The position numbers were made by a program, and so were the translations under genes. A DNA stretch of 64,000 nt, taken from positions 2,604,001-2,668,000 of the forward strand of contig CP104100.1 in the NCBI GenBank assembly GCA_025163595.1, in the 5' to 3' direction. The DNA is from Phaeobacter sp. G2 (GTDB taxonomy: Bacteria > Pseudomonadota > Alphaproteobacteria > Rhodobacterales > Rhodobacteraceae). The notes under the pieces were generated by a model. It made no database searches. It saw nothing but the letters and a program-made list of their open reading frames with translations, and was not told where the DNA came from. Below are positions 57,645 to 64,000 of the stretch, in pieces; the first letter of the stretch is position 1, and the number at the start of each line of letters is the position of its first letter.

Positions 57645-57670
57645 AAAGGCGCGCATATCGGCGCGCCTTT
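57645..57670 (+). terminator. Intrinsic terminator after purL
   Basis: AAAGGCGCGC and GCGCGCCTTT form a perfect 10-base stem with a 6-base loop, 30 bases past the purL stop. Confidence 0.82.
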
Positions 57671-57788
57671 GTGCGTATATCCGACAAGCCGCCGCCTCAT
57701 TTGTGCTGATCGTAGGCACCTTGAGTGCTTGCACTACACCCACGGCCACCCTAAGTTTCAAGCAAGACCAAAGCCAAGGATCCCCCCT

Positions 57789-58025
57789 ATGCCAATGCAA
57801 GCTCAAGAAATCGAAGACCTCCTGCGCCAGACCTTCCCGGATGCGGACATCCAGGTCGCAGGCCAGGACGGCGTGCACATGTCCGCCATGGTGATTGACG
57901 AGAGCTTTCGCGGCAAAAACCGGGTGCAGCAACAACGCGCGGTCTATGCCGCGCTCAAGGGTAAAATGGATGGCTCCAACGGCGAGCTTCACGCCCTTGC
58001 GCTAACCACAAAGGCGCCTGAGTGA
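57789..58025 (+). CDS. BolA-family protein
   Basis: A 78-residue BolA/IbaG-like protein: EIEDLLRQTFPDADIQVAGQDG, then HMSAMVIDESFRGKNRVQQQRAVYAAL and the end GELHALALTTKAP. The short BolA2-type proteins pair with CGFS glutaredoxins through a shared [2Fe-2S] cluster; a CGFS glutaredoxin gene lies 118 bases downstream, which fits. AAGGA lies 9 bases before the ATG at 57789. The last bases overlap a small ORF (GTGA). Confidence 0.9.
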   Translation: MPMQAQEIEDLLRQTFPDADIQVAGQDGVHMSAMVIDESFRGKNRVQQQRAVYAALKGKMDGSNGELHALALTTKAPE

Positions 58026-58189
58026 GCACAATCTTGATCGTCATTGCTGCTCTGGCAGTGCTGGTGGTCTGGATTTATTTTGCACTCGAGCCATATATCG
58101 AACAAGACCGCGACAGGCGGAACTGCCGAAAGGAAAAGACAGATGAGCGACGCACAGACCCGCATCGACGAAACCGTAAAAGCCAATGA
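58022..58189 (+). CDS. Small membrane protein ORF between bolA and grxD
   Basis: A GTG-started frame of 55 codons that overlaps the bolA stop (GTGA) and runs 47 bases into grxD. Residues about 3-21 form one hydrophobic segment (ILIVIAALAVLVVWIYFAL), followed by EPYIEQDRDRR and a strongly basic tail. The coupling overlap and the clear helix suggest a translated one-helix membrane protein. The tail that overlaps grxD is Arg-rich and could be read-through of noncoding sense. No family is recognised. Confidence 0.5.
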   Translation: MSTILIVIAALAVLVVWIYFALEPYIEQDRDRRNCRKEKTDERRTDPHRRNRKSQ

Positions 58190-58505
58190 CGTTGTGCTCT
58201 TCATGAAGGGCAACAAAGACATGCCCCAGTGCGGGTTTTCCTCGCGCGTGGCAGGCGTGCTGAACTATATCGGCGTGGACTACACCGATGTAAACGTGCT
58301 GGCCGACGAAGAAATCCGTTCGGGCATCAAGGAATATTCCGACTGGCCCACCATTCCGCAGCTCTACATCAAGGGTGAGTTTGTCGGCGGTTGTGACATC
58401 ATCACCGAGATGACGCTGTCCGGTGAGTTGGACGGTATGTTTGCCGACAATGAAATCGCCTTTGACAAAGACGCCGCAGACAAGATCCGCGAAGCCAACG
58501 GCTAA
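58143..58505 (+). CDS. grxD: Monothiol glutaredoxin (Grx4 type)
   Basis: A 120-residue CGFS-type glutaredoxin: VVLFMKGNKDMPQCGFSSRVAGVLNYIGVDY, then WPTIPQLYIKGEFVGGCDIITEM. It holds and transfers [2Fe-2S] clusters with glutathione and BolA proteins and helps in iron regulation. AAGGAAA stands 6 bases upstream of the ATG. The bolA gene is directly upstream, which supports a working pair. Confidence 0.95.
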   Translation: MSDAQTRIDETVKANDVVLFMKGNKDMPQCGFSSRVAGVLNYIGVDYTDVNVLADEEIRSGIKEYSDWPTIPQLYIKGEFVGGCDIITEMTLSGELDGMFADNEIAFDKDAADKIREANG

Positions 58506-58561
58506 ACGGCAACCCACCCGGCCCGCATGTTCCTATTTAGGGCCGGGATCTGCACAGATAG

Positions 58562-58598
58562 AAAAGCCCCTTCCGGCAGATACCGGAAGGGGCTTTTT
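58562..58598. terminator. Intrinsic terminator after grxD
   Basis: AAAAGCCCCTTCCGG and CCGGAAGGGGCTTTT form a perfect 15-base stem with a 6-base loop and a T run. Confidence 0.92.
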
Positions 58599-58698
58599 GT
58601 TGGTTTCAAGACATTTCCCCTAATACCCCAGGCCCCTATTCACCCAGGTCCACACAAATTCACGGGGGCTGCCCATGTTCACCTAACGCAGCCCAGGT

Positions 58699-59097
58699 TT
58701 ATTCGGCTGCGGTTTTTTCTTCGATCTGTTGCGCCAAGGATTCGGCGCGGGCCGCCAGTTCGGCCAGGGCTTCGGGCACTTGTGGCGGCACCACTGGCAC
58801 CTCGATGCGCTCAGGCTCTGGGGCGGGGGTGTTTTTCAACGCCTCCAGTTCCGCAACACGTTCTGCCAGTTCGGCCTCAACTTCTTTGATGCGATCCTCG
58901 ACGGCGGCGGTTTTATCGGCCAGCATCAGACCGGCCATCAACAGCATCCGCGCCTCTGGCATGCGGCCAATCTGGTCCGACAAGACCTGGGCTTCGTCAT
59001 CCAGCATCTTGGCGGCGGAATGCAGATAGCTTTCTTCGCCCAGCTGGCAGGAGACTTCAAATCCACGTCCACCGATATGAATGGTTACTTCTGGCAT
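58699..59097 (-). CDS. zapA: Cell division protein ZapA
   Basis: A 132-residue cytoplasmic protein that bundles FtsZ filaments at the division ring. The N-terminal block VTIHIGGRGFEVSCQLGEESYL and a heptad coiled coil (about residues 25-90: LHSAAKMLDDEAQVLSDQIGRMPEARMLLMAGLMLADKTAAVEDR) are typical. The C-terminal tail is Pro/Glu-rich. The start overlaps the stop of the upstream coiled-coil gene (TGATG). Confidence 0.88.
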   Translation of the reverse strand: MPEVTIHIGGRGFEVSCQLGEESYLHSAAKMLDDEAQVLSDQIGRMPEARMLLMAGLMLADKTAAVEDRIKEVEAELAERVAELEALKNTPAPEPERIEVPVVPPQVPEALAELAARAESLAQQIEEKTAAE

Positions 59098-59873
59098 CAG
59101 GCTTCCTCCCCTTCCGGCAGATTTTGTTCTGGCAGGGTTTGTGCGCTGGCCAACAGCGGTTCCAGCTTGGCAAGCACCGCATTCACCTGCGCCTGATCAT
59201 TGGCCTGGGCCGCGCGCAGGGCGTCGTTGGTGCTGCGTAGTTCATCATTGGCAAGGCGCAGCTCATCCAGCTGAGCCTGAAATTCATGTTCCTTGGGCAC
59301 CACAGCTGCCGCCGCCTGGGCTTCGGCCAGCTGTGCTTTCAGTGCGATCATTTCCGCCGCAAGCGCCGCGTGATCCACTACGTCCCCCAGATCACCGGCG
59401 GCCTCCCCAGAGCCCTGCTCAAGCTGGGACATCAGCTGTTGATTGGCTGCTTTAAAGTCCGAGAGTTCGGTCTCCAGCGCTTCTTTTTCTGCGGCTAGAC
59501 CGTTGCCTGTGCTTTCCAGCTCCCCCTTCAATCGGGTGATCTCCTGCTTCAAGGCATCCTTTTCATCGGTATTCCCGACCTCATTGCGGAGCAGTTCCAG
59601 CTCAGCCTGCAGCGCTTCCATGTCACCATTGTCGGCAGCCGGAGCAGCCTGCTCTGCCTCTTTGAGGCGGCTGTGCAGGATTTTCACCCGTTCCTCAAGC
59701 TGGGAATTGGCGGTTTTTTCTTCCTCCAGGGCCTGCTCCAGATCGGAATTATCCGCAGCGACCCGGGCGTCTTCTGTGGCCTTGGCGCGGGCCTGTTCCA
59801 GTTGTTCAACCCCGGCGCCGATCCGCGCCATGGCGGCCTGAATTCTACCCTGCAACTCTTCGATCTGCGTCAT
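59097..59873 (-). CDS. Coiled-coil protein cotranscribed with zapA
   Basis: A 258-residue acidic protein that is nearly all predicted helix with heptad pattern (about residues 1-150 and 165-240: EELQGRIQAAMARIGAGVEQLEQ, LEQALEEEKTANSQLEERVKILHSRL, LALRLANDEL-like repeats). It has no enzyme motif or membrane segment. It overlaps zapA by one base (TGATG), so the two are translated together. A role as a ZapA partner or ZapB-like division factor is inferred from this linkage only. Confidence 0.7.
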   Translation of the reverse strand: MTQIEELQGRIQAAMARIGAGVEQLEQARAKATEDARVAADNSDLEQALEEEKTANSQLEERVKILHSRLKEAEQAAPAADNGDMEALQAELELLRNEVGNTDEKDALKQEITRLKGELESTGNGLAAEKEALETELSDFKAANQQLMSQLEQGSGEAAGDLGDVVDHAALAAEMIALKAQLAEAQAAAAVVPKEHEFQAQLDELRLANDELRSTNDALRAAQANDQAQVNAVLAKLEPLLASAQTLPEQNLPEGEEA

Positions 59874-60150
59874 GCCTGTCCCTCACCCCTCATCACTTCT
59901 GCTGGTGTCTGCCTCTGTGTCCTGTGCGACGTCCTGTGCCACACCCGCTACCTGACTGCGCGAATCGCTTTACGCGCGTCACATTGCCAACAGCTTAACG
60001 AAGTCAGGAGTAAAACACCCCCTCTTTGCTTTCAAGCACTTGCAGTCATGACTTCGCCTACATGGCGGGGAATGGCGCAGAAAGCTTGATCTTTGGGCTG
60101 TCACTGCTATTGAGCGGCTAACCAGCCTGGTAACCCAAAGGAAAACTTCA

Positions 60151-62172
60151 GTGGATCTGACAGCCCTGCGCACCGCCAACCCCGACCATTGGAACAAGGC
60201 CGCCGCCATTCGCGCGCTCGCCCTTGACGCCGTCGCCGCCGCCAACTCCGGCCACACAGGTATGCCCATCGGCATGGCCGATGTCGCCACCGTGCTGTTT
60301 GAAAAGCACCTGAAGTTTGATGTCGCAGCCCCCCAGTGGCCAGACCGTGATCGCTTCATCCTTTCTGCCGGCCACGGCTCGATGCTGATCTACTCGCTTT
60401 TGTACCTCTGCGGCGACAAACAGGTGACACTGGACCAGATCAAAAATTTCCGCCAGATGGGCGCACTGACGGCGGGCCATCCGGAAAACTTCCTGCTCGA
60501 CGCAGTTGAAACCACCACTGGCCCCCTGGGTCAGGGTATTTCCAATGCCGTGGGCTTTGCCATGGCCGAAGAAATGCAGCGCGCCCAATATGGCCGCAAG
60601 ATCGTTGATCACCACACCTATGTCATCGCTGGCGACGGCTGCCTAATGGAAGGCATCAGCCAAGAGGCCATTGGCCTGGCTGGCCGTCATTCGCTGGGTA
60701 AACTGATTGTTCTGTGGGACAACAACAACATCACCATCGACGGCACGGTTGAGCTGTCGGATCGCACCAACCAGGTGCAGCGCTTCCGCGCCTCTGGCTG
60801 GCAAGTGATCGAGATCGACGGCCATGACCCTGTTGCCATCGACGAGGCGCTGACAGCGGCGAAGAAATCGAAGAAACCTTCGATGATCGCCTGCAAAACC
60901 CATATCGCCCTGGGCCATGCGGCACAGGATACCTCCAAGGGCCACGGCGCGCTCACCGACGCCGATCAGATGGCTGCGGCCAAGGCGGCCTATGGCTGGA
61001 CAACCGGCCCGTTTGAGGTTCCTGCTGATATCAAATCCCAATGGGAAGCCATCGGCGCCCGTGGTGCGACAGAACGTGCCGCTTGGGACGCCCGCTTTGC
61101 CGAGGTGTCGCAGCAGAAACAGGACCGGTTCAACCGCGCCTATGCGCTGGACGCCCCCAAGAAGCTGTCGGCCACCATCAAGGCGCTGAAAAAGCAGGTG
61201 TCGGAGCAGCAGCCAAAGGTTGCCACCCGCAAGGCCTCTGAAATGGCGCTGGAAGTGATCAACCCGATCATGCACGAAACCGTTGGTGGCTCGGCTGATC
61301 TGACCGGATCCAACAATACCAAAACCGGCGATCTGGGCGTCTTTGACACCGATAACCGCAAGGGTCGCTATGTCTATTGGGGCATCCGCGAGCACGGTAT
61401 GGCCGCCGCAATGAACGGCATGGTGCTGCACGGCGGTATCCGCGCCTATGGCGGCACCTTCTTCTGCTTCACCGACTATGCTCGCCCCGCCATGCGTCTG
61501 GCGGCGCTGTCCAAAATCCCGACAGTGTTTGTGATGACCCACGACAGCATCGGCGTTGGCGAAGATGGCCCAACCCACCAGCCGGTTGAGCATCTGGCAA
61601 TCTGCCGCGCCACACCAAACACCTATGTGTTCCGCCCCGCGGACGCGGTTGAGGCGGCTGAGGCCTGGGAAGTGGCCCTCACCGAGAAGGACACCCCTTC
61701 GGTGATGACCCTGACCCGTCAGAACCTGCCGACCCTGCGGACCGAGCACAAGCTGAGCAACCTCACCTCCAAAGGCGCCTATGTGCTGGCCGAAGCGGAA
61801 GGCAAGCGTCAGGCGATCCTCATCGCCACCGGCTCTGAGGTGTCATTGGCGATGGAAGCCAAGGCCAAGCTGGAAGCGGAAGGCATCGGCACCCGCGTTG
61901 TATCCATGCCCTGCATGGAGCTGTTCGCCGCCCAGGATGAAGCCTACCGCCGCAAGGTGCTGCCCGCAGGCCCGGTACGGGTCGGCATCGAGGCCGCCAT
62001 GCGTGCCGGCGGCTGGGATCGCTGGCTGATGGGCGAACGCGGCCAGGACAAAAAGGCCGGGTTTATCGGCATGGACCGCTTTGGCGCCTCTGCCCCAGCT
62101 GGTGAGTTGTTCGAAAAATTCGGCATCACCGCCGAGGCCACTGTCGCCAAGGTAAAAGAACTGTTGGGCTAA
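60151..62172 (+). CDS. tkt: Transketolase
   Basis: A 673-residue thiamine-pyrophosphate enzyme of the pentose phosphate and Calvin cycles. It starts with GTG ([23 protein letters not shown]) with AAGGAAA upstream. Blocks: [68 protein letters not shown] and the C-terminal [18 protein letters not shown]. gap begins about 1.8 kb downstream on the same strand, as usual in the group, with two extra genes in between. Confidence 0.96.
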   Translation: MDLTALRTANPDHWNKAAAIRALALDAVAAANSGHTGMPIGMADVATVLFEKHLKFDVAAPQWPDRDRFILSAGHGSMLIYSLLYLCGDKQVTLDQIKNFRQMGALTAGHPENFLLDAVETTTGPLGQGISNAVGFAMAEEMQRAQYGRKIVDHHTYVIAGDGCLMEGISQEAIGLAGRHSLGKLIVLWDNNNITIDGTVELSDRTNQVQRFRASGWQVIEIDGHDPVAIDEALTAAKKSKKPSMIACKTHIALGHAAQDTSKGHGALTDADQMAAAKAAYGWTTGPFEVPADIKSQWEAIGARGATERAAWDARFAEVSQQKQDRFNRAYALDAPKKLSATIKALKKQVSEQQPKVATRKASEMALEVINPIMHETVGGSADLTGSNNTKTGDLGVFDTDNRKGRYVYWGIREHGMAAAMNGMVLHGGIRAYGGTFFCFTDYARPAMRLAALSKIPTVFVMTHDSIGVGEDGPTHQPVEHLAICRATPNTYVFRPADAVEAAEAWEVALTEKDTPSVMTLTRQNLPTLRTEHKLSNLTSKGAYVLAEAEGKRQAILIATGSEVSLAMEAKAKLEAEGIGTRVVSMPCMELFAAQDEAYRRKVLPAGPVRVGIEAAMRAGGWDRWLMGERGQDKKAGFIGMDRFGASAPAGELFEKFGITAEATVAKVKELLG

Positions 62173-62194
62173 GCTATCGCAAGTTCTTAAATCT

Positions 62195-62226
62195 AAAGGG
62201 GCATCCGATTGGTTGCCCCTTTTTTT
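62195..62226 (+). terminator. Intrinsic terminator after tkt
   Basis: AAAGGGGCA and TGCCCCTTT pair over 9 bases with a 10-base loop, followed by a run of seven T. It separates tkt from the orphan gene at 62257. Confidence 0.88.
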
Positions 62227-62256
62227 GGGTACATCGCTCACGAGGTACTTTTGCAG

Positions 62257-62772
62257 ATGGAAAAATACTTCTTTGATCTTCCCGTTTATCGGCTGACTAA
62301 ATCAAAATACTACAAGTGGAGAGACGAAACTCAAATTCGCCCACATGAAGAAAACTGGCTGTCCGTTCGGGGGCGGCCAATGCCCCAAGAGTCGAAGAAT
62401 GCTCTGGACCAACACGTCTATGAAAAGTACGGGCCGTGGGAATTCAACGAAATCATAGGTTATATCCGGCTGTACTTTCTTGGCAGTCAAATCCGAGGAG
62501 ACTACCTGAGCGCTGAAAAAAAGCGGAATCCAATTAGTCGTCGAAGGGTGTTCACTTATAGAACTCTAAAGTTAGCACCTGAGCATCAGATTTGGCCCGC
62601 GGACCAAAACAGCAACCAAGATATTTGGCGTGAAGTCCTAAGATACATTGCGAGTTGTGAGAGACAGCTCACAAAGGGAAGATTCATAGACTCTTCAAAA
62701 CTGGAACTGCTTGGCCCTCACATAGATTGGCTATCCATTCTAGGTTGGAAGAAAGAAAACGAACAGAGTTAG
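62257..62772 (+). CDS. AT-rich orphan protein, unknown function
   Basis: A 171-residue cytoplasmic protein, charged, rich in aromatic and basic residues (KYFFDLPVYRLTKSKYYKW at the start; IGYIRLYFLGSQIRGDYLSAEKKRN in the middle). No family motif, signal or membrane segment is seen. I chose the ATG at 62257; an in-frame ATG at 62209 would lie within the tkt terminator. The gene is clearly richer in A+T than tkt, DUF808 and gap around it, and it breaks the tkt-to-gap neighbourhood, so it looks acquired. It ends 4 bases from the convergent DUF808 gene. Confidence 0.6.
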   Translation: MEKYFFDLPVYRLTKSKYYKWRDETQIRPHEENWLSVRGRPMPQESKNALDQHVYEKYGPWEFNEIIGYIRLYFLGSQIRGDYLSAEKKRNPISRRRVFTYRTLKLAPEHQIWPADQNSNQDIWREVLRYIASCERQLTKGRFIDSSKLELLGPHIDWLSILGWKKENEQS

Positions 62773-62776
62773 CGTC

Positions 62777-63739
62777 CTACCCTTTCGCATTAAAACGTCC
62801 GACCACCGGCCCAATCACCTTGGTCGCCACCGGGATCAGCACCAATCCCCAGGCGACGCCAAAGACGCCGTCCATGGTGGCCTTGGCGCTCCACTCGGTA
62901 AATCCGGTCCAGGCTGCGGGTACCGCGTGGCCTGCTGCATAGGCGAGGTCATGGATATGGTGGCCGAGCCAGCCAAAGCCCAGAACTTCCAGCCCGTGAA
63001 TGATAATGGATCCACCAACCCAAAGCATTGCGGCGGTGCCCACAACTGACAACAGCCACATCAGCACCGGCATGAATTTAACCAACCCACGCCCCAGACC
63101 ACGCCCGACGGGGGTCGGTGCCCTGTTGGCCAGGAACAGGCCCACATCGTCCATCTTGACGATCAGCGCCACCGAACCATAGACCGCCAGCGTCACACCG
63201 ATGGCCACCACCGCAAGGGTTGCCGCTTGAATCCAGACATTTGGCGCCTCAATTGCGGCAAGTGCGATGGTCATGATTTCTGCCGATAGGATAAAATCGG
63301 TCTTGATGGCACCTTTGATCTTTGCCTCCTCCAGATGACCGGGGTCTTTGATGGTCATATCCTGCGCGATTTCATGGCTGGCGTGGGGAAACAGCACGTG
63401 AAAGATCTTTTCCGCGCCCTCAAAACACAGGTAGCTACCGCCCAGCATCAACAAAGGCGTGATCGCCCAGGGAGCAAAATTTGCCAAGAGCATCGCCACG
63501 GGCATCAGCAGAATCAGCTTGTTGAACAGGGATCCGCGGGTAATGCGCCAGATGATTGGCAATTCGCGCGCCGGTGCAAAACCTTGCAGGTACTTTGGCG
63601 TCACCGCCGCGTCATCAATAATCACGCCCGCCGTTTTGGCCCCGGCCTTGCCGGCCGCAGCCGCCACATCGTCAACCGAGGTCGCCGCCACCTTGGCGAT
63701 CGCTGCCACATCATCCAGCAAAGCCAGCAAACCGCTCAT
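62777..63739 (-). CDS. DUF808 membrane protein (YedI-like)
   Basis: A 320-residue inner-membrane protein with about six to eight hydrophobic segments. The N-terminus (SGLLALLDDVAAIAKVAATSVDDVAAAAGKAGAKTAGVIIDDAAVTP) and GGSYLCFEGAEKI are diagnostic of the DUF808 family. The function is not known. It is divergent from gap, sharing the operator-rich intergenic region. Confidence 0.88.
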   Translation of the reverse strand: MSGLLALLDDVAAIAKVAATSVDDVAAAAGKAGAKTAGVIIDDAAVTPKYLQGFAPARELPIIWRITRGSLFNKLILLMPVAMLLANFAPWAITPLLMLGGSYLCFEGAEKIFHVLFPHASHEIAQDMTIKDPGHLEEAKIKGAIKTDFILSAEIMTIALAAIEAPNVWIQAATLAVVAIGVTLAVYGSVALIVKMDDVGLFLANRAPTPVGRGLGRGLVKFMPVLMWLLSVVGTAAMLWVGGSIIIHGLEVLGFGWLGHHIHDLAYAAGHAVPAAWTGFTEWSAKATMDGVFGVAWGLVLIPVATKVIGPVVGRFNAKG

Positions 63740-63806
63740 GTCACAAACCCTTATCTGTACCGCACATTTTCTTGCAACCTACCCTATCTGTGGCGGGTGA
63801 CAAGCG

Positions 63807-63892
63807 TTAGCGCAACCGATCTGCGCCCGCTGATTTCCGTTAACGCCACCGGGTAAAACCGTTAACGCCACCAGCCAGGTTTTGCGCTAACA
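63807..63892 (+). promoter_or_regulatory. Cluster of operator-like repeats upstream of gap
   Basis: CCGTTAACGCCACC occurs twice (63837-63850 and 63859-63872), 22 bases apart, two helical turns. They are flanked by TTAGCGCAA (63807-63815) and the inverted form TTTTGCGCTAACA (63880-63892). TTAGCGCTAA-like dyads are typical for LacI-family operators. CceR, a LacI-family regulator of central carbon genes in Rhodobacter, is a candidate binder. The assignment is inference. Confidence 0.55.
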
Positions 63893-63981
63893 TACTGTGT
63901 TTTCGCTATATTTGCCCCTTTAGCAGGAAACCAATGACGTCTATACGCGACACCAAGATTTGCTCGCCTGGAGATATGCAC

Positions 63982-64000
63982 ATGACCATCAAAGTCGGGA
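63982..64000 (+). CDS. gap: Start of glyceraldehyde-3-phosphate dehydrogenase (cut by window end)
   Basis: The last 19 bases encode MTIKVG, the normal first residues of type I glyceraldehyde-3-phosphate dehydrogenase (which continues INGFGRIG). GGAG stands 9 bases upstream. The place downstream of tkt supports the call, but only six codons are seen. Confidence 0.65.

Overview
The window is chromosomal DNA from an alphaproteobacterium, most likely a marine Rhodobacteraceae (Roseobacter-group) member. The evidence is the GC-rich core genes, the B12-dependent class II ribonucleotide reductase, LexA with a direct-repeat GAAC-N7-GAAC operator, a CtrA-type TTAA-N7-TTAA site, the fused indolepyruvate:ferredoxin oxidoreductase, and the order trpE ... 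trpG-trpD-ung-trpC-moaC-moeA-lexA / comEC / gltX-gltA followed by argC-ccmE-ccmF-ccmH. No part looks like a plasmid or an intact prophage.

Layout. (1) 1-4.4 kb is an AT-richer accessory patch. A polysaccharide flippase and a family-4-type glycosyltransferase lie between wrecks of at least four transposase genes (two IS5-type, an IS3 OrfA start fused to an IS110 tail). (2) 4.5-7.9 kb holds a Hint-domain surface protein and a two-gene unit resembling the head-spike base and fibre genes (ghsA-ghsB) of Rhodobacter gene transfer agents. (3) 8.2-15.2 kb carries a membrane methyltransferase-like protein facing a TetR regulator, a MarR-hydrolase-enoyl-CoA hydratase operon, and a divergent three-gene iron/siderophore-type ABC importer. 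(4) 15.2-24.8 kb has nrdJ, a long leader region with NrdR-like and CtrA-like sites, tRNA-Pro(TGG), a DUF192 protein, a double cold-shock-domain protein, pdxH, fabI, a purine phosphoribosyltransferase and an aminotransferase. (5) 25-36 kb carries a PpiD-type periplasmic chaperone with trpE, then trpG-trpD-ung-trpC-moaC-moeA and the self-regulated lexA. (6) 36-43.4 kb: comEC, gltX, gltA, an RTX repeat protein and a glycosyltransferase-like protein. (7) 43.4-54 kb: an enoyl-CoA hydratase, cytochrome c maturation genes, argC, murI, an acyltransferase, and the large indolepyruvate oxidoreductase divergent from a LysR gene. (8) 54-64 kb: a compact small-RNA candidate, purL, bolA, an unrecognised small membrane-protein ORF, grxD, zapA with a coiled-coil partner, tkt, an AT-rich orphan gene, a DUF808 protein and the first codons of gap.

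The core genes cover tryptophan, molybdenum cofactor, nucleotide, pyridoxal and arginine biosynthesis, the TCA cycle entry step, the pentose phosphate/Calvin step and cytochrome c assembly. I found no CRISPR array, toxin-antitoxin pair, restriction system, or obvious new multi-gene defence system. The most promising unexplained items are the sRNA candidate at 55087-55162, the small ORF overlapping bolA and grxD, the operator cluster before gap, the repeat-rich leader of the iron importer, the CtrA-marked empty region around 19.5 kb, and the head-spike-like pair next to a polysaccharide patch.
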